This document shows, in pieces, positions 23,676-35,943 of a stretch of DNA of 64,000 nt; the stretch's first letter is position 1, and every line of letters starts with the position of its first letter. Origin of the DNA: Lactarius indigo (taxonomy: Eukaryota > Basidiomycota > Agaricomycetes > Russulales > Russulaceae); contig JAFKAC010000010.1 of NCBI GenBank assembly GCA_025766275.1, positions 1,178,001 through 1,242,000 of the forward strand, written 5' to 3'. Both the position numbers and the translations under genes were made by a program. Under the pieces are notes generated by a model that made no database searches, was not told where the DNA came from, and saw only the letters and a program-made list of their open reading frames with translations.

Positions 23676-24969
23676 ATGGCCAAACTCCCAGACCTTCCCC
23701 TCGAAACCCTTCTCGATATCATCGACTGGTCCCTACAATCATGGGGACATACATACGACCGCTTCCTTCAGCTCAACAGCCTCTCGCTGGTCTGCAGGTA
23801 CTTCCACGGCATCACCGCTCCCATCATCTTCCGCAAGTATAGGCTTCAGCTACGTGAAGCCCCGCGCAAACTCGGCGCCCCAGACCCTACATGTTTTCTC
23901 ACCGGTACATCCCTCCTGACGTGGAACGAAGTCGGCATTCGCGCCCGTCTGGCGCACCTCCGAAAAAACGCCGCTTTCGTCCGCGAGCTTCGGATAGTCG
24001 ACTGGGGTCAGTCGCTGGGTAAGGTCTGCCTCGGCGTCGAGGCCGGACCTGCGCCATTCGATCCCACATTACTATTCGACACTCTGGACGTGGTCACCGA
24101 TGTCACTTCGGTCGTCTTCGAGGCCACCAAACAGTTCCACAGATGCACTCATTTTCCGGTTGAACTGTGGCATTGGCTGTCGCGGGTCAATCCCACGAGC
24201 GTGTCTTTCGACGGATCCTTCGCGTTTCCCTTAGATCTAGGGCCCTTGCACTCCATTCGATCTATGTCTCTTCGCGCGAGCTGCGAAGCGGCTAGAGTAG
24301 TAGAGGTGAGTCTTCACCGCGTGCCTCGGAATGGGCGGGCGTGGTTGACGCATTAACAGGCCGCGCATCCTGCGCTTCTCGAAATCAGTGTTGAATCCAC
24401 GGATCAGAAGGATCACTGCTTCGAAAATACTTTACGACCCTATCCCTCCTTGAAACAGTTGGACATCAAATTCCGTCACTACGGGGATTGGATCCCGTGC
24501 GGCTACTTCGATTTCACGATGTACCCAGAAGACGCTAGCGTCGCAATACATATGAAAGTGCCAGACACCGAGACATATATTGAAGCGCCGGTGAGTGTAG
24601 CCCGTCCCGCCAGAGTGGCTGCCTCTAATTGGGTATCAACCATAACAGGGAGCGTGGACGACAACAGAAGAACATCTCAAGCGAGTATTTGTTGATGACT
24701 TTGAGAAGCTCGATGTCCGTCGCGATGATGGGTCGGATACATTCGTTATTTCTCGCCCGCCACCGGGACGGATGGTAGGTGTCCGTGACCTCCACCTCCC
24801 GCAAACAGATGGGGACAAAGAAGCCGTGCTTGGTTTCGAGCAGGCAGTACTTGCTGCGTTGCCGGATCACCAAATGCTTAATGGCCCGATTGATGCCGCC
24901 TTTTGGAACAACCTGGACGCTGTATTCGCGAAAGTATATACTCAAACATTTGAGGCCTTAGCCGCGTAG
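23676..24969 (+). CDS. F-box-like protein
   Basis: Exons 23676-24305, 24360-24590 and 24649-24969 join in phase 0 (introns 54 and 58 bases) to 393 residues. The start is the ATG of MAKLPDLPLETLLDIIDWSL, which is directly the F-box. The motif continues with FLQLNSLSLVCRYFHGITAP. The remainder looks like an LRR-type substrate-recognition region, ending VYTQTFEALAA. It is not closely similar to the F-box gene at 12,816. Probable SCF ligase adaptor; substrate unknown. Confidence 0.75.
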
Positions 24970-25659
24970 ATGTAATGGATTTGGGCAGCCACGAAGGAGA
25001 CCGAGCACACGCGCGAGAGCGAATGGGGGTGGGAATGCACTATGATAGACAGACAAAGACAATTGTCTAGGCGTAAGTAAAATGTAAAGGAATAAACGTA
25101 AAGACTATTCTCGGAGTCACCTTGGAATCGCGGGCAAGGCGATCACCGAGGACTACGCGAGTACACTACGAGGTAGATATGCACGGTGCTAGAAAACGCG
25201 AAGTACCGTAAGTACCGAATTCACACGGACTGTGATTCCATGATATGACTCGGAGACGAAAACGCTAGTTTAGGTCAGAGAAAACTCGGAAAAGTAATCA
25301 ACTTGAATCAATCAAAGAGACAGTCAGAAAAGGGTGTGATTGCCAACGCGAGCCACGCAGGCCTCGCGTGCGCTGAGAACTTAACAGTAGAGATTTTGGG
25401 TGGCACCCAATACATTTTGCCTAGGCCAAAAGGTGATAATAACCTATGAACCTCGATAGGAACGGATCAAAAAAAAGAACCTTGATAAGAACAAGCAATG
25501 GCCCAGCAGCGCGCACAGGGGGCGTGCGGTGGGCGTCATCGGGCTCGGCCTTGTCGCGCTTGAATCAGGGTTGCACCTTAAGGTGATTTATTGTATGTGA
25601 TGGGGATCACCCGGGAAATAGCGCAAGGATGAGCGTCCTATGTTAGGAGCGCGCCCCTA

Positions 25660-26050
25660 CAGTAATGCTGATATCGGGAATGAAAATTTATGAAACCATC
25701 GAAGTGCGTTCTTCCCACGGTTCTTCCTCCCATTCCCAATACTTGGGGGCGCATCATCATGCCCTTTGTCAGTGTGAAAGGGCTGATTAACCCACAGAAA
25801 CCCGTGACTCAAGCGTCAAGGTCTCAAAAGGCGATTATGGAGCTGAAGCGCTGAAGAGCGAGCCACGTAAGCAGACCGCCTTCATCGTCGATCTCCCGGA
25901 TGACATTGTCGCCATTTACCGGCTGTTGCAGAGGTTCCACGTAGGTCTATCTCCTTTTCTTTCCATCACATATCATTATTTGAATGCAAGGGGAGTATCA
26001 AGCGCATAGGAATGTCAATTATCGCATGTATGCGTGCCTTGTAGTTTGTT
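25660..26050 (+). pseudogene. Decayed duplicate fragment, copy 1
   Basis: Aligns with 27330-27690 through shared blocks such as CTGATATCGGGAATGAAA, CCCGTGACTCAAG, GCAGAGGTTCCA and AGGAACGTCAAT/AGGAATGTCAAT. On the plus strand it could encode QTAFIVDLPDDIVAIYRLLQ followed by a GTAGGT donor, but stops lie upstream. Family unknown. Confidence 0.5.
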
Positions 26051-27329
26051 GTAAGCCTTGTATCCACGTTACGTCAGGAAAACATGATTCCGATCGCGGT
26101 GTCGTAATTATGTCGCCCAAAGAGCGAGTCATGCTGGGATTCCAGCTCACTGGTTATTCCCTCAATCACGATTGTTTGGAAAGCTCCCCGGTGAAACTTT
26201 AACGAGGTGCAGTCCTCCTCTCCTGTGAAGCTACACTCGACTCCAGCGATATACGAGTTCCTCAGCTTCCTGGACCTGTTCACAGGCTTTATCGGCGGTG
26301 TTTGTGTCTTACGCGATTTTCTTCCTCACAGAGCCGTGGCTCAGTTCAACAGCCTTCCAGTGGATCATTGACCGTGCGGATTGCGAGAGTTGAACGTTGA
26401 ATACTCACATTAGAACTGCGGACGTCATCCTGCAGGCGTACCTGCCTTGTTTCTCCTGCTGACCTTTTGAAGGGCATAAATCAGGGACATATCGAGCGCA
26501 AGCGCACGGTAGTAACGGTGATCCGAGTCGACTTTTTCAAATTCCTTAGAACGTACCTCAGTTGGCTGTCTTGCGTGTCCCCTGACTTTCCCAGTTCTTT
26601 GATCACGGAGAAAATTCCAACCCAACCCCGTATTTATTATTTTGGAGTCATAATGTCTACAAGCCGGTGGTCACTGTGTAAAGATCGTGCCGGTAATTTC
26701 ACATTCTACTGACGTTGCGTGACCTTCGCATAATTCCTAGGCGTAGAAGGTGGGAAAAATAAAAGTGTTTGGTTCCTTGAACCAGTGGAGAGCTCAGGAG
26801 GACGAATGGTGGCAAAGATGCGCTCAATGCCACTCCTACTTCGTCACTCCGGCAGAGAGCGGCCCCGTGATGTTTCATTTTTGCGTCTTCAGTGATTCGG
26901 TCTCCGGCCCAACTACACTCCTAACCGCTCACGCCTCTCACTTGTTCTCCCTCTCTCTTTCGTTTGTTGCTGTTCTAAAGCACTACCAGAAATACACATA
27001 ATTGTATTGAGTTCGAAAGCCCGTGGGTTGTGCCACGTTTTCAGAACGGCTCCAAGATCGTGTTTCCTATCCTAGCCTACCCTCTCCGAGTCTTGCACAC
27101 ATTCTTCCAATCTCATCTTATCTCTGGTCCTTTCCAATCTTCCACCTTCCTTCATTTCCTACATTCTGTAGGACATAGGTTGGACGCTGTCTCTCATGAG
27201 CCAATCGTTCCCTAAATCCGAGGTGGGGCTTCAATGAGGTACTGTAACTGTGATTCACTGCCAAAATCGCCCATGTCGTCGAGAAAAGAAAACTCGTGCG
27301 CGCATGCCTGTGGTGCCGGATTAGGCGAC

Positions 27330-27690
27330 AACACTGATATCGGGAATGAAACCGTTGAAGTGTGCCCCTCTTCCCACCCGCAATACTTGGCAGTGTATGG
27401 CCATGTCCTTTATTGGCGTGAAAGGCGTATCAAACTTCAGAAGCCCGTGACTCAAGTGTAAAGGGCTCAAAATGGTATTACGAAACTCAAGGCCGAACCA
27501 TGGAAGCAGGCCACCTTCATCCTCGATCTCTCGGATATTATAATCGTTCACGGGCGGGAGCAGAGGTTCCATGTGTGTTTCTATCTACTTTTCTCTCCCT
27601 TACCTATGCCTATTCGAGTACGGGAGCGGTGCTAAGTGAATAGGAACGTCAATAGCGCATGCATGCGTGTCGGGTGGTTTGTCAACATGC
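27330..27690 (+). pseudogene. Decayed duplicate fragment, copy 2
   Basis: Diverged copy of 25660-26050. The matching peptide is QATFILDLSDIIIVHGREQR, again followed by GTGTG at the presumed splice site. It lies just upstream of the coding-like stretch at 27812-28100, which may have been a later exon of the same gene. Confidence 0.5.
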
Positions 27691-27811
27691 CATTTGTCCA
27701 AGTCATGACGAGACCGTCCAGATAGCGATGATCCTAAATAAGGAAGGCTGTGAAAAAAGAAGGCTGTGAATAATAGAGTGATGCTTATTTTTCTAATCAG
27801 ATCTTAGATTA

Positions 27812-28100
27812 CGAGTTATCTTTATCCTCCGCTTCGCCACTTACTGCCTGGACTGTAACACTTTTCGGCAATGGACACGGCCCCGAGTCGCGAGCCATTG
27901 ACCTGCTGGCCCACTGGAAAGCAGCCACACACAGGAAATACTATGACACGGAGTACATCCTATGTCAACAAGTTATGACCGCACAGTCGGGCCAGAAGCA
28001 GTTCGCGTTTGTACCACATCACAAAAGCTACAATTATGAATGGAAGCCCGAGCTTTCATCAGTTCACTACCGGAAAGGTCGACAAGCGACAACGCAAGTA
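27812..28100 (+). pseudogene. Possible orphan exon of an unknown gene
   Basis: After an ATCAG or TTAG acceptor-like site, a long open stretch encodes WTVTLFGNGHGPESRAIDLL, then HWKAATHRKYYDTEYILCQQ and FAFVPHHKSYNYEWKPEL. Its composition is protein-like and distinct from surrounding noise. The frame then runs antisense into the 3' end of the ankyrin gene. No domain recognised; no start codon or complete gene model found. Confidence 0.4.
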
Positions 28101-28107
28101 ATAATTT

Positions 28108-31100
28108 CTATTCTCCGGATAACGACTCTGCAATCTCGGAAAGTCCTCTCGATGACGCGATCTGAAACGGAGTCCAGCCTCTATCATCCTTGGCGCCTAC
28201 ATTTGCACCATAGCTAAGTAGCAGGCGCACGACGTTTCCTTCCGGGGCCTCGGAAGATGCCGCCAGGTGTAAGGGTGTCGAGTGTTTCCCATCCCGAGCG
28301 TTGACATCTGCCCCATTCAGGATCAGTAGTTTTACGGTGTTACCATTCCCCTTGGATGACGCCAGATGCAACGGCGTCGAGTGGGTTTCATCCTTCACAG
28401 TCACTTCCGCCCCGTGCCGGATCAATACTTGCACAATCCCAGCCGTCTGGTCTTCACAGTACCCCCCAATAAATCTCTCACCCTGTCAATTTATATCGGT
28501 CTATGCCGGGTCAAAGAGTCACACAGATTCGGGACTCACCTGGTTAGATGCTAAGTGCAAAGGCGTCCTGTGGCTCGCGTCCCGTGCTTTGACATCTGCG
28601 CCATGCTGGATTAATAGTCGCATAGTGTCACGAGTCCCCTTCGACGACGCCAGATGCAAAGGCGTAGAATGCGTGTGATCCCGTGCGGTCACGTCCGCGC
28701 CGTGCTCGAGCAATAGCCGGACAATTTCATTACACTTCTCTCCGGAGTATGACGAGGATGACCTGTCATTCTGTTCTTATACATCAGCCCTGTGCTGTAA
28801 AAAGTCGCGCGGTCTCGACACTCACATCAGAGAACGCCAGATGCAAAGGTGTCATGCGATTCCCGTCTCGTGCGTTGACATCTACGCCGTGCTCGATCAG
28901 TAGTCGCACGACATCAGTCCTCCAAGAACGCGACGCCAGATGCAAAGGCGTAGAGTGAGTGTCATCTCGGGCGGCCGAGTCTACGCCATGCTCGAGTAAT
29001 TCCTGGGCAGCTTCAAGCCACCCCTCGGACGATGCCAGATGCAGGGGGGTCTTGTGGCTCCCATCCGGTGCATTTATGTCGGCGCCGTGCTCAATCAAAA
29101 GATGCACAATTTTAAGATGACGGCAGGATAACGCCAGATGCAAAGGTGTCTTGCGGCTCCCATCCGGTGCATTGACGTCCGCGCCGTGTTCGATCAATAG
29201 CTGAATAGCTTTACTATTAAAACTCCGCGAAGATAACGCTAGATGCAAAGGTTTCGTGAGGTTCCCATCCAGCGTATTGACGTCCGCACCGCGCTCGATC
29301 AACAGCTGCACAGTTTCAAGATTCCGTGAGGATAACGCCAGATGCAAAGGTGTCGAGCGATTCCCATCCAGCGCATTGACACCCGCGCCTCTCGCGATCA
29401 ATAGTTGAGCAATGCTAGCAAGCCCATTTGACGACGCCAGATGCAAAGGCGTAGAGTGAGTGTCATCCTTTGCGTTCACGTCCACGCCCCGCTCGAGTAA
29501 TAGTTTCACGATTTCAGGATCCCTCCTTGACGACACCAGATGCCAGTGCAATGGGGTCACGTCCGATGGATTGATGTCTGCGCCGCGCTCGATCAATAGT
29601 CGCACGATTTTGAAATCCATCGAGGTGATCGCCAGATGTAAAAGTGGCTTGCTGCTCCAATCATACGCGTTGACATCCACGCCGTGGTCAATCAATAGCT
29701 GCACAATTTCAAAAGCCCTCGAAAACAACGCCAGATGAAAAGGAGTCTTGTGGCTTCTATCCTGTGCCTCGACATCCGCGCCATGCTCAAGCAATAACTG
29801 AGCGGTTTCGGTCTTCCGTCCTCTACGATAGCTGCTTTCCTGTTCTTTCACGTCAGCCCTGAAGAGTAACGCAGATCTGACACTCACATCAGACGACGCT
29901 GACCCATTTGACGACGCCAGATGCAGAGGTGTAAAGTGAGTGTCATCCAGTGCGGTCACGTCCGCGCCATGCTCGAGCAATAGCCGGACAGTTTTGCAAT
30001 ATGTTGAGTTGTACTCGTCGTTCTGTTCTTTTACATCAGCCCTGAAGAGTCGCGCAAATTTGACACTCACATCAGACGACGCTAGATGCAGAGGCGTCCT
30101 ATGATTCCTATCCAGAGCGTCGACATCCGCGCCGTGCTCTATCAGTAGTCGTGAAATTTCAAAAGACCCATTTGACGACGCCAGATGCAAAGGTGAAAAG
30201 TGAGTATCATCCAGCGCGGTCACGTCCGCACCATGCTCGAGCAATAGCCGGACAATGTTGCAATATTTTGAGTCGTACTTGTCGTTCTGTTCTTTTACAT
30301 CAGCCCTGAAGAGTCGCGCAGATTTGACACTCACACCAGACGATGCTAGATGCAGAGGCGTCCTATGATTCCCATCCAGCGCGTTGACATCCGCGCCGTG
30401 CTCTATCAGTAGTCGTGAACTTTCAAAAGACCCATTTGACGACGCCAGATGCAAAGGTGTAAAGCGAGTGTCATCACGTGCAGTCACGTCCGCGCCGTGC
30501 TTGAGCAATAACTGGACAATTCCGATCTTCCCCCATATAAGATTTCTGTCTTCCTGTTCTTTCACGTCAGCCCTGATGAGTCGCGCAGATTTGACACTCA
30601 CACCAGACGATGCTAGATGCAGAGGCGTCCTATGATTCCCATCCAGCGCGTTGACATCCGCGCCGTGCTCTATCAGTAGTCGTGAAATTTCAGGAGACCG
30701 ATTTGACGACGCTAGATGCAACGGCGAAAAGTGAGTATCATCCCGCGCGGTCACGTCCGCACCATGCTCGAGCAATAGCCGGACAATGTCGCAATATTTT
30801 GAGTCATACTTGTCGTCGTTCTGTTCTTTTACATCAGCCCTGAAGAGTCGCGCAGATTTGACACTCACACCAGACGATGCTAGATGCAGAGGCGTCCTAT
30901 GATTCCCATTCAGCGCGTTGACATCCGCGCCGTGCTCTATCAGTAGTCGTGAACTTTCAAAAGACCCATTTGACGACGCCAGATGCAAAGGTGTAAAGCG
31001 AGTGTCATCACGTGCAGTCACGTCCGCGCCGAGCTTGAGCAATAACTGGACAGTTCCGATCTTCCCCCATATAAGATTTCTGTCTTCCTGTTCTTTCACG

Positions 31101-34100
31101 TCAGCTTTGATGAGTCGCGCGGATTTGACACTCACACAAGACAACGCCAGATGCAATGGTGCCTTGTGGCTCCCATCCAGCGCGTTGACATCTGCGCCGT
31201 GCCCGATCAATAGCTGCGCAATTTCAAGACCATTTGAGGAAGACGCCAGATGCAAAGGCGTCTTATGGTTACTGTCCAGTGCATTGACGTCTGCACCGCG
31301 CTCGATCAATAGCTGCACGAGATCCCTTGAGGACTCGGACAACGCAAAATATTGATGTTTCCTTTTCCATCCCCCCCTTTCAACCAAGGACAATGCGAGA
31401 TGCAAAGGAGTATTGTGGCTCCCATCACGTGCGTTGACATCCGCGCCGTTCTCGGTCAATAACTGCGCAGTTTTGAGATCCTTCGAGGACAACGCCAGAT
31501 GGAGAGGTGTAGAGTGAGTATCATCCCGTGCGGCCGTGTCCGCGCCATGCTCGATTAGTTCCTGGATGGTTTCAAGCCTCCCCTTTGACGACGCTAGATG
31601 CAAAGGTGTCTTGCGGTTCCAATCTAGAGCGTGGACATCTGCGCCTTTCTCGATCAATAGTCGCGCAATTATAGGACTCCACTTCGACGATGCCAGATGC
31701 AAAGGCGTGGAGTGAGTGTCATTTCGTGCGGTCATGTCCGCGCCATGCCCGACCAATATCCGGAAAGTTTCGACCTCATTGCCAAGCCCCCCTCGATGTG
31801 CTGACAAGTAGCTGTCCTCCTGACCTTTCACATCAGCCCTGTGCTATGACAAGAGTCGTGTAGCTTTGACACCCACCTCTGACGACGCCAGGTGCAAAGG
31901 TGTATTGTGGCCCCCATCTAGTGCATTGACATCCGCGCCGTGTTCGATCAATAGTCGCGCAATTACAGAAGACACCTTTGACGACGCCAGATGCAAAGGC
32001 GTGGAATAAGTGTCATTTCGTGCGGCCACGTCTGCGCCATGTTCGATCAATAGCCTCACGACTTCAGGACTCCATGAAGGCGATGCCCGGTGCAAAGGTG
32101 TAGAGTGAGTGTTATCCCGTACGTTTACCTCCGCGCCGTGCTTGAGCAATACCAGGACAGTTTCGGGCTTCGTGTGGCGTGACCATCCACCAGTGTCTGC
32201 GTTGTATGTGTCGTTCTGTCCTTTCACATCAGCCCTGAACAATAACAAGAGTCGCGTAGTTTTGACACTCACCGACGACGACGCCAGATGCAAAGGAGCC
32301 GTGCGGGTCCGATCCAGCGCATTTACATCCGCGCCGTGCTTAATCAATAGTAGCGCGATGTCAGGAGACTCAAATGACGACGCTAGATGCAAAGGAGTGG
32401 ACTGAGAGTGATCCCGTGCGGTCACGTTAGCGCCGAGCTCGAGTAATGCTTGGACAGTTTCGGCCGCCGAGTTATGCAAGTATACTGAGCTGTGGGGGTT
32501 ATACTATCCTTTCACATCAGCCCTGTGATGCAACAAGAGCTGCACATTTTTGACACTCACCGAAGGAAACACCAGATGCAATGGCGTCCTGTGTCTCCTA
32601 TCCTGTGCGGCGAGATCCGCCCCGTGCTTCGACAACAGCCGCACAATTTCAACGTGTCCAGCTTCCGATGCCAGGTGCAACGGAGTAAGGTATTCCTTGT
32701 CCTTAGCGTCGACAATGATGCCGTCACTTTGTAGTAGCATCCGAGTGATTTCAATCCGCCCATTCTTCGCCGCTACATGGAGTGGCGTCTCCTCGTCGTA
32801 CCCTCGCGAGCACGCGTCAGCACTATTGGCGAGTAGCCACTGCGCGATATCAACAAACCCCTCCGCCGATGCAGCGTGCAACAGAGTCCAATTTTTGGAT
32901 CCCCTAATACCTACGTCGGCGCCATGCTGATAGAGTAGCTCTGCGATGTCGAAGTGTCTTTTGTGCAACGCTGCCACCAGTGGACTGAGACATTCACCGA
33001 ACTTGGGGTTTACGTGCCGTGGGTGTTCGGCGATAAGATATGTTGCCAAGTCACGAAATCCGCACAGGGAAGCATAGTATAGGGGACAAAGTCTATATTT
33101 ACGCCTGTAAATGCTCCGGAAACTATCCCATTCCGAATCGATGTCATACAATTCGAGCCACGCTTTGAAATATGGTTGTTTGGGGTCGAATAGTGACTGT
33201 ATCCCAGCGTGTATGTGTGCCGAAACCTCCCGGAACGTGGCATGGCCCACCCAGTGCTCGGCGGCATATTCGGCCAGAGAGCTACTTTTGGCGCCATCGT
33301 CCGAGTGGAGTAGGACTCCCAAGCAGGCCTTGACAATGACAGTGTGGGCTGGCTCGAGACTGATATGAAAGTATGAAACGTCTACGCTTGAACCTGCCAA
33401 GCGCACTGAGGTCAAGAACTCTTTGACCGAAAAGTGCGAGAATTGCACCACCCGGTGACCGCCGTCGTCGACAACGGAGATTAAGCTGGAGCACGTAGAC
33501 AGCACAGTTTCTTGCTGGTCTTCTCCCCGCCAATCCTCCTTCAGTTCCGGAATCCCTTCTTTAGCCCCATCGAAGTCGAGCGCGAGAATCTCCGCAAGTT
33601 CCTCGACACGAAGCGGACGGCTGGCCACGGTAAGGCATTGTAACAGACGATAAGCTTGCCGTCGGTTAGCCGTCACGATTTCTTTCAACACCCGCTCGTA
33701 TGTCTCGTCCAACGACGCGGGCAATTCTCTTAGAACACGTGGGACGTTCTGTGGGAGGCAATGTTGCAGCATTTCCAGCTGACAAAAGACCCATCGGAAC
33801 CTCAAATGAAATGAGCCAAGGTCATCACTATCTTTAAACGCACTTACATCCCATCAGCTCTTTCCGAGAGCGTCTTGATAACCTGATCTTTATCCACACC
33901 CCTCCATTTCTTTATTGACCCAACCGGTCTGGAGCGTACCACAGATTCAACATATTTGGCGATGTCCTCCTTTTGTCCGCTTTCGTCGTGAAGAGAGACC
34001 GAATGCGACGCGACTCCCTCAAGGGCACCCCGAATGTCGACCTCCGGACGGCTTGTCACACAAATACGAAGACTTGGGAGCTGCAGGTCGACGAGGTCCT

Positions 34101-35943
34101 TCACGAGGTCAAGGACCTGTTCGCGAGATGATGGCACTCCTGAGGTACTGGGACACTCGTCAAGAGCATCCAAGATAAGATAAATTGGGCCTTGGTCCGG
34201 AAGAGTGAGCATCTCCTTCAGGCAGCGCACCAAGGCACTGTCATTAGGCTGACGCGCGCCATCGTCATATGATTTATAGAGGCGGGAGAGTACGTCACAA
34301 AATGGATCGGAGCGAGCAGAAAGATGGAGAAGAAGTGAAGGGAGTAGATTGCGGCGCGATCTCTTGTCGACATCCCGGAAGTCGAAATAAAAATAAGCCA
34401 TCGACGCCAATCCGGCCTCGTACTGAACAGCAATCTTTTGGATTATTGAGGAACTGCTCATTAACCATAAGTCTCCTAGCGCCACAAGGGTCAAAGAGGG
34501 ACTAACCATAAAACGCTCTTTCCAGAGCCAGCTACGCAACGGGCGCTCCGTCAGATCACCAGAGCCATCAAAGATTCGAAGCGCGTACGTTTCCCGTGGA
34601 CCCACAATAGGGAACCGGTTATCATCCATTCCTCAAAGATGTTGCCGTCACAGAACCACTCGGCAGTTCCCTCGTGCTGGATATCGCATGCGATGTTGTG
34701 ATTTGTGGACGGATTGGAAGGAGATTGCCATTTCCTAAGGCTCTCTCTCATTTGCCCCCCTGTGACCGTGTTAGATACTGATTATCGGCGAAGACAGGAC
34801 CGATGACGAACGCTTTACGTCGTCTATGTCGTACGCTATTTGGCGCATCACCGATTTCGCTTCCGCCGCCACTTCCTTGCCGTCTAGTCGATTAAATATT
34901 AGTGACGGTATCGAGGATCAGCCGAGCACAGTTTGCGCACCATTAATGACCGTTTGCACCTTTTCCTTGACTGATTCGACATTCTCATCTACGTGTCGAA
35001 CATCTCTCTTAACTCCCTGCATATTCTCATCGACGTCCTTCACCTGGGTCCCGATGTCTTGCACTTTCTTGTCGACCCCCTCAACTTTCGCATCGATGTC
35101 GTGGGCAATCCTCAGTAATTCCGCGTTCGCCATTCGAGCCTCGTCATTCGTCATTTTGTCTAGCCTTGTCAATCCATCTGCGAGCTTCGTTATTCCCACA
35201 GCCTTCTTTAGAAATTTCTCTGATTATACATCAGCCTCGAGCGACCTAAGGCGAAGGATGAGCTCACTGAATCGACTTTGTTTCATTTCCTTTGTGGCCG
35301 TCCCAAGGATATCAAGGACCTCAACCATTATCTTCACCATCATGTCCGTCATCGCCGGAGTAGGCGGGACATGTGTGTAAATTTCAAGTCTTCGGAAGAA
35401 ATTCTCGACGCGCTCGAAGATATCGATGAGGACATCCTGGCTTGCTTCGACATCCTTAGCCGCCTAAGAACCCCCGCTGTTACAAGGGCCCGCATCGAGT
35501 GGGTAAATAAGAGCATTTACCAAGAGGAGAACACCGGCACCAGCAAAAATGACCTTGGCCGGAGAGAAAACCTGTCAAATCTGTATGAGGGCGAGATCAC
35601 TAACAAATCAACTGATACGCACCAAGCCAATGCCTTCGCCAAGTATAGCAGAAAAGGTATAGAGCACGTTGATCGTTGGGCTAATCCATCGCCGCAATCT
35701 CTCATCACCGCTCCGAGATTGCTCGAACTGGTGGACCTGGTCTTGAAGTATCTTCAGAATTTCCGCGGGAGAGTCGCATGCTTGGAGCTGGATAGTGAGA
35801 CGGTGAGCGATAAGATCTTGCTCGGTCTTTGTTTTATATGCCTTGAGGGCTTTTTCAAAGATGACTTTGAAATTGGAAGTAGGTGCTGTCGTCGCGGAAT
35901 TCTTAAGCATAGAGCTAGAGGCGCGCAATCGCCTCAGGCTCAT
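28108..35943 (-). CDS. Goodbye-NACHT-ankyrin NLR-like STAND protein
   Basis: Giant intracellular receptor of the fungal NLR type, thought to sense non-self ligands through its repeats and signal after NTP-driven oligomerisation. Twenty exons join with all phases agreeing, about 2,280 residues. Exon spans from the 5' end: 35623-35943, 35521-35571, 35268-35463, 34941-35219, 34812-34883, 34589-34759, 34507-34531, 33848-34453, 32561-33800, 32273-32503, 31877-32215, 31136-31819, 30869-31087, 30602-30820, 30335-30553, 30071-30286, 29888-30022, 28826-29839, 28540-28770, 28108-28482. The N-terminus (FKVIFEKALKAYKTKTEQDL; RWISPTINVLYTFSAILGEG; VFSPAKVIFAGAG) resembles the Goodbye domain. A heptad linker and NACHT follow: Walker A GKPGSGKSVL spans a 25-base microexon, and Walker B is IYLILDALDEC. 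About 41 ankyrin motifs (TPLHLASS) complete it. Many introns are optional (see findings). Start ATG 35943 (MSLRRL). Confidence 0.85.
29840..31135 (-). repeat. Tandem 267-base units: two ankyrin repeats plus one 48-base intron
   Basis: Homologous 48-base segments lie at 31088-31135, 30821-30868, 30554-30601, 30287-30334, 30023-30070 and 29840-29887, spaced 267, 267, 267, 264 and 183 bases. Each begins GTGAGTGTC, holds a CTGA branch-like site (CTGAT in five of six) and ends GAACAG. Exons between them are 219, 219, 219, 216 and 135 bases. Exons 30869-31087 and 30335-30553 are almost the same, as are their partners, so a 534-base higher-order unit is also visible. Confidence 0.9.

Larger units (their letters stand above)
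24970..27811. other. Intergenic region with two decayed copies of one sequence
   Basis: No intact gene. It contains diverged duplicates at about 25660-26050 and 27330-27690, annotated separately. The remaining parts (24970-25659 and 26051-27329) hold no feature I can name. Confidence 0.5.

Noticed and set aside
30384..31355. Plus-strand frames across the ankyrin array
   Set aside because: They repeat with the 267-base unit and are mirror frames of the ankyrin codons; no independent start or domain.
28108..31831. CRISPR-like spaced repeats
   Set aside because: Regular 267-base spacing is a coding tandem repeat; repeats are long, exonic and intronic, and the genome is eukaryotic.
32504..33805. 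Reading the ankyrin gene as several separate proteins ending at each stop
   Set aside because: Each stop lies inside a segment with GTGAGT donor, CTGAT branch site and AG acceptor, and the frame continues exactly after it.
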